From contig NZ_PXZO01000021.1 in assembly GCF_003013475.1 (NCBI RefSeq), forward strand, positions 36,855 through 100,854: DNA of 64,000 nucleotides, in the 5' to 3' direction. This DNA is from Brevibacillus porteri (lineage in GTDB: Bacteria; Bacillota; Bacilli; Brevibacillales; Brevibacillaceae). Both the position numbers and the translations under genes were made by a program. Positions 42,022-50,399 of this stretch are shown here, one piece after another. Below the pieces are notes generated by a model. It searched no databases. It saw nothing but the letters and a program-made list of their open reading frames with translations, and had not been told where the DNA came from. Position 1 is the first letter of the stretch. Each line of letters starts with the position of its first letter.

Positions 42022-42373
42022 CGTATTTGCGTTTTACTATCTCAGCTAAGGTATCGACTTGATCAAGGAATGATTTCCGTTCTGCTTCTGGAATGGATTC
42101 TAATATCTCTACGATTTGATCAACTTCAGCGCGAATATCCACATTTGTACTGGCGTATAAAGAGGTATCTTCGGCTTCTTTGCCTGTGATAAGCCAGTTT
42201 AGAGTAACACTATATTCCTCTGCTAGTTGCAAGAGAGTGTCATTGTCAGGTTCTGAGTGATTGTTTTCATACTTGGAAATCGTTGAAATATCGACACCAA
42301 GTCTGGTAGCCACTTGTTTTTGTGTTTTCTTTGCATTTTTTCTCGCTTGTTTTAGTCGTTGACCAAAGGACAC
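42002..42373 (-). CDS. Phage CI-like XRE repressor
   Basis: A 123-residue protein with an N-terminal HTH (LKQARKNAKKTQKQVATRLG, then ISTISKYENNHSEPDNDTLL) and a short C-terminal domain with two helices. The start is GTG with GAGGGTGA upstream. It is divergent from a Cro-like gene across four TTGAA-N5-TTCAA operators, the classic lysogeny switch. It has no S24 domain, so induction cannot be by RecA-type self-cleavage; a link to the agr unit is possible. Confidence 0.85.
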   Translation of the reverse strand: MSFGQRLKQARKNAKKTQKQVATRLGVDISTISKYENNHSEPDNDTLLQLAEEYSVTLNWLITGKEAEDTSLYASTNVDIRAEVDQIVEILESIPEAERKSFLDQVDTLAEIVKRKYEKSRSQ

Positions 42374-42411
42374 AAGATCACCCTCATTTCCTATAGTCAA
42401 TTATAGGATAG

Positions 42412-42513
42412 TTGAATAATGTTCAAAAGGTAGTTGAAAAAACTTCAAATAATCAGTTGACAAGTTGAATAAACTTCAATTATCATTGCATTAACAAGTT
42501 GAAGAAACTTCAA
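42412..42513. promoter_or_regulatory. Four CI/Cro operators, TTGAA-N5-TTCAA
   Basis: Four perfect 15-bp sites at 42412-42426, 42434-42448, 42465-42479 and 42499-42513. The half-sites are identical and the spacer is always five bases. A fifth with one mismatch (TTGAA-GAAAC-GTCAA) lies at 42744-42758, inside the end of the cro-like gene. Confidence 0.85.
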
Positions 42514-42532
42514 CAAAAGGTGGTGAACTACA

Positions 42533-42790
42533 ATGCCTAATCCAATGGTCATTGAAAATTATCGAAAAAAGCGAAACCTTTCTGTTAAAGAGCTAACAAA
42601 ACTAATGAAGAGAACCCCGGGATGGTACTCAAAAATTAAGAACGGGCACTTTACATTGCCAAGTTACCATATCGAGCATATGGCAGAAATCTTTGGAGTT
42701 AAGCCTGCTACACTGGCAAAAGAGTATTTTTCTGATTCTAAAGTTGAAGAAACGTCAACATCTGATGGTGTAAAACAACAGCCTGCTTAA
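42533..42790 (+). CDS. Cro-like HTH protein
   Basis: An 85-residue protein with an HTH (ENYRKKRNLSVKELTKLMKRTPGWYSKIKNG, about 8-40) and a short tail. AAAGGTGG precedes the ATG. It is divergent from the CI-like gene across four operators and leads the early operon. Its role as the lytic-side switch protein is inferred from position and size. Confidence 0.8.
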   Translation: MPNPMVIENYRKKRNLSVKELTKLMKRTPGWYSKIKNGHFTLPSYHIEHMAEIFGVKPATLAKEYFSDSKVEETSTSDGVKQQPA

Positions 42791-42859
42791 GTGGTAACAA
42801 CAAGACGAGCAAGTTGAACAAGCCGTATGTCATACATTGTCAACAAGGGAGGGGATGAC

Positions 42860-43012
42860 ATGCAACCACAACCGCTCAAGCTCAACCTAAATCCGGTAGA
42901 CGTGAAGTGGATTGTTAGAACCTTGATGGCTGCGAGAGAAAGAGCAAAGCAAAATGGCACTTATAAAGAACCCCAAACTCCTATCACCGAACAAACAGTG
43001 GCGTCTCTCTAA
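42860..43012 (+). CDS. Small phage protein
   Basis: A 50-residue soluble protein starting MQPQPLKLNLNPVDVKWIV. GGGAGGGGA precedes the ATG at 42860, which is preferred over an ATG at 42827. No family is recognised. It belongs to the early operon after the Cro-like gene. Confidence 0.55.
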   Translation: MQPQPLKLNLNPVDVKWIVRTLMAARERAKQNGTYKEPQTPITEQTVASL

Positions 43013-43039
43013 CGAGGGATTGCCTTGATGGACAAGCTT

Positions 43040-43197
43040 CACACAACTGCATAGAGCGCCGAAGAGCGGGAGCGAGCGATTTGATCTGCGAAAGCAGGGA
43101 GCCGCGCCATAATACATTCCACCATTTCGCCGGGTAAGGGTGAAACAAGGTCAGGTGGAGGTCACTGCCAAGACTCGACGCTGCATGCAGTTGTGTG
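43040..43197 (+). ncRNA. Structured RNA resembling HEARO/omega-RNA
   Basis: A perfect 13-bp stem (CACACAACTGCAT with ATGCAGTTGTGTG) encloses 132 bases with no open frame. Inside are CTGC-GAAA-GCAG, GGGAGCCGCGCC, CGCCGGGTAAGGGTGAAAC and GGTCACTGCCAAGAC. From memory, GGGAGCCGCG and the G-rich loop that follows resemble HEARO RNA, the omega-RNA of IsrB/IscB nucleases. No HNH nuclease gene is in the window. If correct, this is an orphan guide-RNA scaffold in a phage early region. Confidence 0.5.
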
Positions 43198-43210
43198 AAA
43201 GGAAAGTGAG

Positions 43211-43417
43211 GTGATCAATTTGTTAGATGAACTCGATCATTTGGTTAAACGCATTTGCTGGTACACAAAGAAAGTGAAGCAATTGGCAACATGGCCACGA
43301 GAGAAGAGAGAACGTAGGCGTCCAAAGCTTCTGGCTTACAAAGAAAGATTGCATGAGCTGATCAGAAAAAGAAAGCCCTCGGCTCATATGGCTGCCGAGG
43401 GAGAGTCTGGAAAGTGA
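43211..43417 (+). CDS. Small basic phage protein
   Basis: A 68-residue protein rich in Arg and Lys (REKRERRRPKLLAYKERLHELIRKRK). The start is GTG with GGAAAGTGAG upstream. It lies between the structured RNA and an HTH gene. The charge suggests nucleic-acid contact, but no family is recognised. Confidence 0.5.
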   Translation: MINLLDELDHLVKRICWYTKKVKQLATWPREKRERRRPKLLAYKERLHELIRKRKPSAHMAAEGESGK

Positions 43418-43474
43418 GCTTAGGTTCATTGTACATCGAAAATCGAATAACGAAGGTAAGGATGGTGCGAACAA

Positions 43475-44026
43475 ATGAGCGACTTTGGTAGACAGTTAGG
43501 CCAGTCACTTCATGAGGCTGGCATGACGCAGTTAGCTTTCGGTTTTGAAGCTAATGTAAGCCGGGAGGCAGTTTCTTCATACACCACAGGTCGGGCAGTG
43601 ACGCCTCCAGATATCAAATCTAAATCGGTGTTAATAACGGATAACCCGTACCTTGCAATGGCGGCTGCCCAAGAGTCGACAGCTGGGACAAGCCCCGGAA
43701 TCCTCGACGGCGATCGAATAGAAGTGAACCGCCACACCATACTGGATCGGACAGAACACGAAATGAACGAGCTGTTGAAAGTGATCCGAGAGGCTGAGGA
43801 AAGCCTTATCAGCGCGCCGCCGCGATCCTTAACAACACAGGAAAAGCAAGCAATTGAGACCTTAATCCAAGAGACATTGGATGTCGTCACTGCAAGCACC
43901 AATCTCGCAGCAATCCTTTGTAGGGAGTACAAGGTGTCATGGATTAAACAATGGGCTATCCACAAATCAAAGTGGATGAAAAACGGACTCATGAAAATGA
44001 TGAAAGGGGTAGGGCTACATGAATAA
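43475..44026 (+). CDS. Phage regulatory protein with N-terminal HTH
   Basis: A 183-residue protein. The first 45 residues look like an XRE-type HTH (QLGQSLHEAGMTQLAFG, then VSREAVSSYTTGRAVTPPDI), followed by helices and a basic end (KSKWMKNGLMKMMKG). The ribosome site is weak (AAGGTAAGG). Its stop region overlaps the next gene by 8 bases. It is probably a phage transcription factor. Confidence 0.6.
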   Translation: MSDFGRQLGQSLHEAGMTQLAFGFEANVSREAVSSYTTGRAVTPPDIKSKSVLITDNPYLAMAAAQESTAGTSPGILDGDRIEVNRHTILDRTEHEMNELLKVIREAEESLISAPPRSLTTQEKQAIETLIQETLDVVTASTNLAAILCREYKVSWIKQWAIHKSKWMKNGLMKMMKGVGLHE

Positions 44027-44450
44027 ACAGTTCATGGTATTTGATCAAGACCAGTTGCTTCTTGTAATCGGAGCATTAGTCGAAGAGAAGGTCAGGGTTC
44101 AGCAAGAGGGTAATGCCTGGCAAGCAAAACGGCTTATCATCACGGCAAATACTCTTATCGAAATGTGTGGTGGAAATCCTGGTTACTTGGATGAGGAACA
44201 ATTGGAGCAAGCTGCCGGAGCGTTGGAAAGAGCGGTCGAAAGCCGGAGAGGACTGGCAAACAACAAGGCTTCACAGGCGTTATGGCTAGCTGCTCGTCTA
44301 CGAGAGGTAAAGGCAAAGCGTGAGCGACGATTTCTTAAAGCGCCGTATGTAATGGTGAAGGGTAAGCGGCTAGCTGTCCTTCTGAAAGCAAGAGAAGTTG
44401 CAGCTTATTTGAAAATAGAAAAAACCGCCTGCAGCGAACAGACGGCTTAG
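44019..44450 (+). CDS. Hypothetical phage protein
   Basis: A 143-residue helical, charged protein (QLLLVIGALVEEKVRVQQ, then basic EVKAKRERRFLKAP). AAAGGGG precedes the ATG. It overlaps the HTH gene by 8 bases and is translated in the same early operon. No family is recognised. Confidence 0.55.
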   Translation: MNKQFMVFDQDQLLLVIGALVEEKVRVQQEGNAWQAKRLIITANTLIEMCGGNPGYLDEEQLEQAAGALERAVESRRGLANNKASQALWLAARLREVKAKRERRFLKAPYVMVKGKRLAVLLKAREVAAYLKIEKTACSEQTA

Positions 44451-44500
44451 AAAAAACTGTATTGGAAGAATACCATATCTTACCGAGGAGGACAAGCCCT

Positions 44501-44740
44501 ATGAAGCCAGCACACATCCGTATTCAAGAATTGCAAAAAGAAGTAGCGAATTTGGCTGAACTACGTGAAGAAGCCCAATCAGAAATGAATAGCAATATGG
44601 ACGAAGCATTGTACTACCGAAAAAAAGCAGATGAAGCAGAAGTTCGAATGTATGCGCGTCAGGAAGAAATTGACGCACGCCTTGCAAAAATCACCGAGTT
44701 GGAGGAACAGGAGGTGTTGGTGCATGCAGCAACTGCTTGA
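44501..44740 (+). CDS. Small coiled-coil phage protein
   Basis: A 79-residue protein, almost entirely helical and charged (EEAQSEMNSNMDEALYYR to ITELEEQEV), suggesting a coiled coil. GAGGAGG precedes the ATG at 44501. Overlaps the next gene by 17 bases. Function unknown. Confidence 0.55.
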   Translation: MKPAHIRIQELQKEVANLAELREEAQSEMNSNMDEALYYRKKADEAEVRMYARQEEIDARLAKITELEEQEVLVHAATA

Positions 44741-44993
44741 TTTTCCGGAGCATGTGGAGAAAACGGAACCGATTCGACAAAAACAAATGGATACTTTGGC
44801 CTTTGATCAGGATTCCGAAACGTTGGAGAAACAAGTTCGTGACTTGATGCAGGAGCTTGAAGACATTCAAGAGGAAGTCCGAGGTATTTGGGAGTTTAGG
44901 CGACATTACTCCAACAGGGACAACCTTGAGGCTCTACAGGAGCAGAAGCGGAGGCTAACCAAATGGGTGAAGCAAAACGAATTGCCGAGTTAG
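44724..44993 (+). CDS. Small coiled-coil phage protein
   Basis: An 89-residue acidic-basic helical protein with a coiled coil (about 27-85). GGAGGTG precedes the ATG at 44724. It overlaps both neighbours, typical of a packed phage early operon. Function unknown. Confidence 0.5.
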   Translation: MQQLLDFPEHVEKTEPIRQKQMDTLAFDQDSETLEKQVRDLMQELEDIQEEVRGIWEFRRHYSNRDNLEALQEQKRRLTKWVKQNELPS

Positions 44994-45223
44994 ATTTGAG
45001 CCTCTGCCAAGCTTCGGGAGAAATTGATTTGCCTGATAAGCTCATAGATGCAGCAAAGGCTTTCCGGGCAAGAGAGGCACTTCCCCATTGGATTCATCGA
45101 GCAGTTGAGGCAGAAGAAAAGCTCGAAAGAGTGAAGGGGAAACTTCAAGCTATTGCAAGTTTAGTCTCAAGGTCATCAAGTCAGGCAAGGATTGCGATGG
45201 ATGCTCTTAAAGAAATGCAGTAA
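44963..45223 (+). CDS. Hypothetical phage protein
   Basis: An 86-residue helical protein starting MGEAKRIAELDLSLCQ. Overlaps the previous gene by 31 bases in another frame. It is followed by a GC-rich structured region without genes. No family is recognised. Confidence 0.5.
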   Translation: MGEAKRIAELDLSLCQASGEIDLPDKLIDAAKAFRAREALPHWIHRAVEAEEKLERVKGKLQAIASLVSRSSSQARIAMDALKEMQ

Positions 45224-45399
45224 CGCGGGCTTCGGCCCTGCGTGGAAAATTCGGTCGACCTTTCAAAATCTGAGAGTCGCACGTGAACTGAGTTTTCCAC
45301 GGAGGTTCGAACCTCCAAGTAATACATAGCGAGGTCAAGACGTGGCGTAGGCAAGGAACTACAACGGCTGCCGTAGAGGTTGGGACGGCGGCGCCTCGC
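45222..45399 (+). ncRNA. Highly structured non-coding region
   Basis: No gene. It folds into a series of stems: CGCGGGC-TTCG-GCCC; CGTGGAAAA (45241-45249) with TTTTCCACG (45293-45301); the T-arm-like GGAGGTTCGAACCTCC (45301-45316); and GCGAGG (45329-45334) with CCTCGC (45394-45399). It is much richer in GC than its surroundings. Could be a phage small RNA or a regulatory leader of the recombination genes. Confidence 0.45.
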
Positions 45400-45425
45400 G
45401 ATCAAAGTGAAAGGGGGTGTAGATA

Positions 45426-45548
45426 GTGGGGCAAGTGGCTGAATCGATGCTATCAGGGTTGCTTTGCCAAGTATGCGGTGCATATATGGACGACTTTGAA
45501 GAACCTGGACATCCAAGAACTTGCGAAGATTGCGAAGAAGAAAAGTAA
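45426..45548 (+). CDS. Small zinc-finger protein
   Basis: A 40-residue protein from a GTG with AAAGGGGG upstream. It has two Cys pairs, LLCQVCGAY and RTCEDCEEE, a minimal zinc ribbon. Typical of small phage proteins; binding partner unknown. Confidence 0.55.
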   Translation: MGQVAESMLSGLLCQVCGAYMDDFEEPGHPRTCEDCEEEK

Positions 45549-45650
45549 AAGACCCAGCGTTGCAGCGCTGAGTCGTCGGTCTTGAAGCACGATTGGGAAT
45601 CAAATTAATCGTAGCTGATAGACCCCCAAAAAACAAGTGGAGGTATATTC

Positions 45651-47633
45651 ATGAAGCAAATCAGCTTGATGAAACTGGTTCTGCTCAACTTCAAAGGCAT
45701 CAGAGAATTTGTCTTAGAGGTGAATGGTAAGAGTGTGAAAGTGTATGGTGACAACGCTGTAGGAAAGACGACCATCTTTGATGCTTTCACATGGGTGTTA
45801 TTCGATAAAGACAGCCAGAACAAACAGGATTTTGGCATTAAAACACTTGATGCAGAAGGCAAGGAGCTACACCGTTTGTCCCATGAAGTTGAAGCAATCC
45901 TGCTGGTTGACGGGAAACGTAAAAGCTTGCGAAAAGTGCTGAATGAAAAATGGGTCAAAAAACGCGGCTTAGCAAGAGAAGAGTTTTCAGGTCACACTAC
46001 TGAGTATTTTATCGATGGAGTTCCTGTGAAGCTCAAAGAATACAAGGAGCAAGTAGAAAGTATCATGAGCGAAGACTTGTTTAAACTCCTGACGAATCCG
46101 AGCTACTTTAACGAACAGCTTCACTGGGAATCTCGTAGAAAGGTTTTGCTCCAGGTATGCGGTGATGTGATTGATGAGGAAGTAATCAAGAGTGAAAAGA
46201 GCTTGGCACCTCTTATGAAAATCCTGAATGAACGGAGCATTGAGCAGCATCGAAAGGTGATTGACGGGAAATGCTCAGAGATCAGCAAAGAGCTCGACCA
46301 GATACCAGTACGAATTGATGAAGCAACCCGGTCCATGCCAGATACATCGGGCTTGAATGAAAATGAGCTTGGGGAAAGTATTAACGCTCTTCAAGAACAG
46401 ATAACCAGCAAGGAAGCTGAGGCATTCCGACTGCGATCCGGTGGAGAAATTGCGGTAAAACAAAACCGCATAAGAGAGATTGAAGGAGAGCTACTACAAA
46501 TTAAGAACGATGTGCAGGCTGGGACATTAGAAAAGGTAGCCGCAAAACGCCAGGAACTATCTAACCTCAATGGTCAACTCACTAAATTAAATCAACAAAT
46601 CAGTGATGCGAAACGGGCGGTGGCTAGAAATGAACAACTAGCTTCTGACGAGTTAGCGGAAGCAGATAGACTTCGCCATCAGTGGCATAAGGTAAACGAT
46701 GAGGTCTTGGAATATAGACATGATGACAATTGCCCCACATGCGGGCAAACATTGCCAGAAGAAAATATAGAAGCAGCACGAACAAAAGCGCTATCTGATT
46801 TTAATTACAGCAAAGCAGAGCGATTAGAGAAAATCTCAGCAAAAGGACGGGCTGCAAAAGAAGAAGCAACACGATTGAGCCAAGACAGTAAAGCAAAACA
46901 ACAGAAGATTGCAGAGCTAGAACAATTGTTAGAGGAAAAATCGAATGAGATTCAAAAGGCAGAATCCGAGTTAGAAGCATCGCAAGCAAGCATAATCGAT
47001 GTGGAAATGGACCCGAATTACATCACTAAACAAATGGAGATTTCCGTGATTCAAGAAGACATCGAACAGATACGTAAATCTGTCCAAGAAGCTGCTGCAA
47101 AGGTGGCTGGCGAAATCCAGAGTTTGAAAGCGCAGAAAGAAGCGCTGGAACAAGATAAAGCAAAATTCTCCTTGGCTCAGACCGTCTCTCAACGCATTGA
47201 GCAGTTGAAGACAGAAGAAAAAGAACTCGTAACCAAATATGAGGAGTTGCAGCACGAGCTATACCTAACAGAAGAGTTTATTCGGGCCAAGGTCAGCCTG
47301 CTCGAAACGAAAATTAATAGTAAGTTTCAGCATGCACGTTTCAAGTTGTTTGAACAACAAATCAATGGTGGATTGAAAGAACGTTGCGACACACTTTACC
47401 GAGGAGTTCCTTACGGCAGCGGCCTTAACAATGCAGCGCGAATCAATGTCGGACTGGACATCATCAATACGCTTTCCGAACACTACGGCATTACAGCTCC
47501 GATTTTTGTCGATAACGCAGAAGCCGTGACAAAGATGATTGAAATATCCACTCAGGTCATTAGCTTGATCGTTAGCGAAAAAGACAAGCAATTACGGGTT
47601 GTGGTTCCAGTCAATATCAAGGAGGCGGTTTAG
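45651..47633 (+). CDS. Rad50/SbcC-like AAA ATPase with zinc hook
   Basis: A 660-residue SMC-type protein. The Walker A motif GDNAVGKTTIFDAFTWVLF (about 37-55) is followed by long coiled coils either side of a zinc hook CPTCGQTLPEE (about residue 364), and the C-terminal lobe ends in VPVNI. No nuclease partner (SbcD/Mre11) is nearby. Phages often pair such ATPases with RecT-type annealases; recT lies directly after with no gap. It probably processes ends or controls recombination. GGAGGTA precedes the ATG. Confidence 0.85.
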   Translation: MKQISLMKLVLLNFKGIREFVLEVNGKSVKVYGDNAVGKTTIFDAFTWVLFDKDSQNKQDFGIKTLDAEGKELHRLSHEVEAILLVDGKRKSLRKVLNEKWVKKRGLAREEFSGHTTEYFIDGVPVKLKEYKEQVESIMSEDLFKLLTNPSYFNEQLHWESRRKVLLQVCGDVIDEEVIKSEKSLAPLMKILNERSIEQHRKVIDGKCSEISKELDQIPVRIDEATRSMPDTSGLNENELGESINALQEQITSKEAEAFRLRSGGEIAVKQNRIREIEGELLQIKNDVQAGTLEKVAAKRQELSNLNGQLTKLNQQISDAKRAVARNEQLASDELAEADRLRHQWHKVNDEVLEYRHDDNCPTCGQTLPEENIEAARTKALSDFNYSKAERLEKISAKGRAAKEEATRLSQDSKAKQQKIAELEQLLEEKSNEIQKAESELEASQASIIDVEMDPNYITKQMEISVIQEDIEQIRKSVQEAAAKVAGEIQSLKAQKEALEQDKAKFSLAQTVSQRIEQLKTEEKELVTKYEELQHELYLTEEFIRAKVSLLETKINSKFQHARFKLFEQQINGGLKERCDTLYRGVPYGSGLNNAARINVGLDIINTLSEHYGITAPIFVDNAEAVTKMIEISTQVISLIVSEKDKQLRVVVPVNIKEAV

Positions 47634-48659
47634 TTGGTTGAAAATCAAAATGAGTTGGTAAAGAAAGAGATTTCGCAATCTGAGAGGTTCATGAACAAGG
47701 TTGTGTCTGAGTTTAATACCAATGTTGGAACGGTTGCATTAACGGATTTCCAAAAGCGTCTTGCTCAGAATTACTTCATTTCGCTGGATTCTGTTCTGAG
47801 GTCAACGGAAGAGAAGAGGCTGAAAAAGAGCGAGAAATACCGTGACCCCCTGCCAGTGACATGGGCGAACGTGAACATGGATAAGCTGGCTCGTGATGTT
47901 GTCTCTATGGCAAGAGTCGGTTTTGATCCGGCCCAACCAAACCATATCAACCTTATCCCCTTCAAGAACAACAACACGAACAAGTATGATATTGGATTCA
48001 TTGAAGGGTATCGGGGAATCGAGTTAAAAGCCACTAAATATGGTTTGAACGTACCAGATCACGTCACGGTTGAACTTGTATTTAATACGGATAAATTCAA
48101 ACCAATCAAGAAAGATCGGACAAACCAACATGAAGCATATGAGTTTGAGATAACGAATCCATTTGAACGCGGAGAGATCATAGGGGGATTTTATTATCAC
48201 TCGTATACGCAAAATCCTACGAAAAATAAATTAGTAACTATGAGCATCAAGGATATTTTGAAACGAAAGCCAACCCATGCAAGCGTTGAGTTTTGGGGTG
48301 GCGAGAAAGACAAATGGGAAGACGGTAAAAAGGTTGGGAAAGAGCAAGTAGAGGGTTGGCATGAACAAATGTGCTGGAAAACCATTTATAGAGCTGCTTA
48401 CAGCGATATCACAATCGACAGCCAGAAAATTGACGACGATTACTTACGTCTGAAACAAATGGAATCTGAGTTTGCAGATGCTGAGCTTGCCCAAGAGATA
48501 AACGATAACGCCAATCGGAAAACAATTGATATCGATCTGGACACACCCCCTATAAATCACCCTGTAAATACGGATACAGAACCACTCATGAACGGACAGG
48601 GTGCCGAACAACCTGACATGAACCACGGGCAACCTCCAAGCGAAGGACCCGATTTCTAA
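47634..48659 (+). CDS. recT: RecT-type single-strand annealing protein
   Basis: A 341-residue RecT. The core (about 55-225) has KCRDPLP-like spacing in YRDPLPVTWANVNMDKLARDVVSMARVGFDP, then YKYDIGFIEGYRGIELKATKYG and the family's KRKPTHASVEFW. It anneals complementary strands in phage recombination. The C-terminal 70 residues are acidic and Pro-rich. The start is TTG, directly after the ATPase stop, with AAGGAGG upstream. Its last base overlaps the next gene's ATG (TAATGA). Confidence 0.9.
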   Translation: MVENQNELVKKEISQSERFMNKVVSEFNTNVGTVALTDFQKRLAQNYFISLDSVLRSTEEKRLKKSEKYRDPLPVTWANVNMDKLARDVVSMARVGFDPAQPNHINLIPFKNNNTNKYDIGFIEGYRGIELKATKYGLNVPDHVTVELVFNTDKFKPIKKDRTNQHEAYEFEITNPFERGEIIGGFYYHSYTQNPTKNKLVTMSIKDILKRKPTHASVEFWGGEKDKWEDGKKVGKEQVEGWHEQMCWKTIYRAAYSDITIDSQKIDDDYLRLKQMESEFADAELAQEINDNANRKTIDIDLDTPPINHPVNTDTEPLMNGQGAEQPDMNHGQPPSEGPDF

Positions 48660-49369
48660 TGATAGAGATAACCCCCCTGGCATCCAGCAGCCATGGAAAC
48701 TGCTACCACATAACAGATGGCACAACCGCATTGTTGCTGGAGTGCGGCATCCGTTTTAAGGACATTCAACGCGCATTGCACTTCCAGACATCGAGTATAG
48801 CAGGCTGCCTAGTAACTCACGAGCACGGAGACCATGTGAAGGGCATAGCCGAAGTTATGAAGGCTGGCATCGACGTATACGCGTCCAGAGGGACACTGGA
48901 GACTTTGCAGGTTACAGGTCATCGGGCAGTTATTATTCAGGCCCAGAAACAATTCACATTAGGCTCATGGACGATCCTGCCGTTTGATGTACAGCATGAC
49001 GTTACGGAACCACTCGGATTTCTTCTCGCGAATAGCTTAGGTGAGAAGCTGGTTTTCATCACAGATAGTTACTACTGCAAATACAAATTCAATGGACTAA
49101 CGCACATCATGTTGGAGTGTAACTACAGCTTAAAAATTCTGGACGAAAACATAGCTGCAGGTCGAGTGCCACCCGTCATGAGAAAGCGCCTCTTACGCTC
49201 ACACTTTAGTCTTGAAAACTGCAAAGACTTCCTACGAGCCAATGATCTGTCAAAGGTTCAAAGCATATGGTTGTTACACCTCAGCGACAGTAATAGTGAT
49301 GAAGCACTTTTCAAAAGGGAGATACAAGAGCTTACTGGCAAGCCTGTGATTGTTGCACAAAAGCTATAA
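48659..49369 (+). CDS. MBL-fold metallo-hydrolase (phage YycJ-like)
   Basis: A 236-residue metallo-beta-lactamase-fold protein. It has LASSSHGNCYHI at the N-terminus, the di-zinc motif VTHEHGDHVKG, then FITDSYYCKYK and a late HFSLEN. It resembles the YycJ/WalJ group, in phages found next to recombination genes; it may be a nuclease. Overlaps recT by one base. The specific substrate is unproven. Confidence 0.83.
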   Translation: MIEITPLASSSHGNCYHITDGTTALLLECGIRFKDIQRALHFQTSSIAGCLVTHEHGDHVKGIAEVMKAGIDVYASRGTLETLQVTGHRAVIIQAQKQFTLGSWTILPFDVQHDVTEPLGFLLANSLGEKLVFITDSYYCKYKFNGLTHIMLECNYSLKILDENIAAGRVPPVMRKRLLRSHFSLENCKDFLRANDLSKVQSIWLLHLSDSNSDEALFKREIQELTGKPVIVAQKL

Positions 49370-49400
49370 GTAACAAAGGCAACACAAGAGGGGGCAGGGG

Positions 49401-50399
49401 ATGGGCATAGCAGAATACGGGACAACGGGGTTTTACGTCCTTCCCCGTTTAACCTTTCGGTGCAAAAGGGACAAATGGATCTTCCAAGAGATTATGAGCG
49501 AAGCGAATTTCAAGGACAACGAAAAGTGTAAACGTGGACAAGTTGTATTCATCATGAAGGACTACGCCAAAGAGACAAACTGGTCCGAGGATCAAATCAA
49601 ATACTCGCTTAATCAACTAAAGACAATGGGATTGATCCAGTGGCAGCTCTACCGAGGGAACACCAAAAACGGATTGCTGATTACCGTCAACCACTATGAT
49701 GAATTTCAAAATCTCGGTAGCTATAGCCGTCAAAAAGGGTCAAATTTTCCCGAAGAGAATCCCGAAGAGTTTCCACCTGAATTCCCGAAGAGGGAGGATG
49801 CTGAAAACCTTAATGTATCAAGGGATGAAGGGGTTACTGATGAACGGAATTCCCGAAGAGATTCGGAAGAGAATCCCGAAGAGATTCCCGAAGTATATAA
49901 GAACAGCAGTAAAGAACAGCATGTAAAACATAAAAAAGATTCTTGTCCCAAACGCAATAAGCGCGTTTATGACGAGTCAACAGACGCGTTCATTTTGGCA
50001 AGGTATCTCCGTGACCGTATCCTTCGTTGGAAACCTGACGCTAAGGTTCCTGAAGCCACACCAGTTGCACTCGCTTCATGGGCAGATGACATGCGAAAGA
50101 TGATCGAGTTGGACAAGCGTAGCAAATATGACATACAGCTTGTCATCAAATGGGCAACAGACGATTCTTTTTGGCAAGTAAATATCCTGTCGGCTGGGAC
50201 ATTACGAAAACAGTACGACAAACTGGATGGAAATATGCGCAAGAAAGTTGTTCCCATGCCTCAGACTCGTGTGGATCAGCCATCAACAAATGCCCCAACA
50301 GGACATGGGTCAGACCATACCCATGCTGGATTTGAAAGGCGCGCTGCAAATGACTTGGCCTTCCAAGAAATGCTTTTCGGGAAAGGAGAGAGTACATGA
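49401..50399 (+). CDS. Phage replication initiator (DnaD/O-like)
   Basis: A 332-residue protein. The N-terminal winged helix has VVFIMKDYAKETNWSEDQIKYSLNQLKTMGLIQWQL, a typical phage replisome organiser. A Pro/Glu linker (about 115-160) carries DNA-level iterons, and the C-terminal part (about 190-290) loads the helicase. The stop overlaps the dnaB start by 4 bases. GGGGGCAGGG precedes the ATG. It is the likely initiator of phage replication at the internal origin. Confidence 0.82.
   Translation: MGIAEYGTTGFYVLPRLTFRCKRDKWIFQEIMSEANFKDNEKCKRGQVVFIMKDYAKETNWSEDQIKYSLNQLKTMGLIQWQLYRGNTKNGLLITVNHYDEFQNLGSYSRQKGSNFPEENPEEFPPEFPKREDAENLNVSRDEGVTDERNSRRDSEENPEEIPEVYKNSSKEQHVKHKKDSCPKRNKRVYDESTDAFILARYLRDRILRWKPDAKVPEATPVALASWADDMRKMIELDKRSKYDIQLVIKWATDDSFWQVNILSAGTLRKQYDKLDGNMRKKVVPMPQTRVDQPSTNAPTGHGSDHTHAGFERRAANDLAFQEMLFGKGEST
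49748..49895. repeat. Iterons TCCCGAAGAG inside the initiator gene (candidate phage origin)
   Basis: Seven copies of TCCCGAAGAG or a close variant, at 49748, 49760, 49783, 49851, 49862 (one change), 49874 and 49886 (two changes). Copies 3 and 4 fall in a different reading frame from the others, so the DNA is conserved rather than the protein. In lambda the origin iterons also lie within gene O. Confidence 0.6.

Noticed and set aside
45301..45316. T-arm of a tRNA (GGTTCGAACC)
   Set aside because: No acceptor stem, anticodon arm or D-arm is found around it in the right places.
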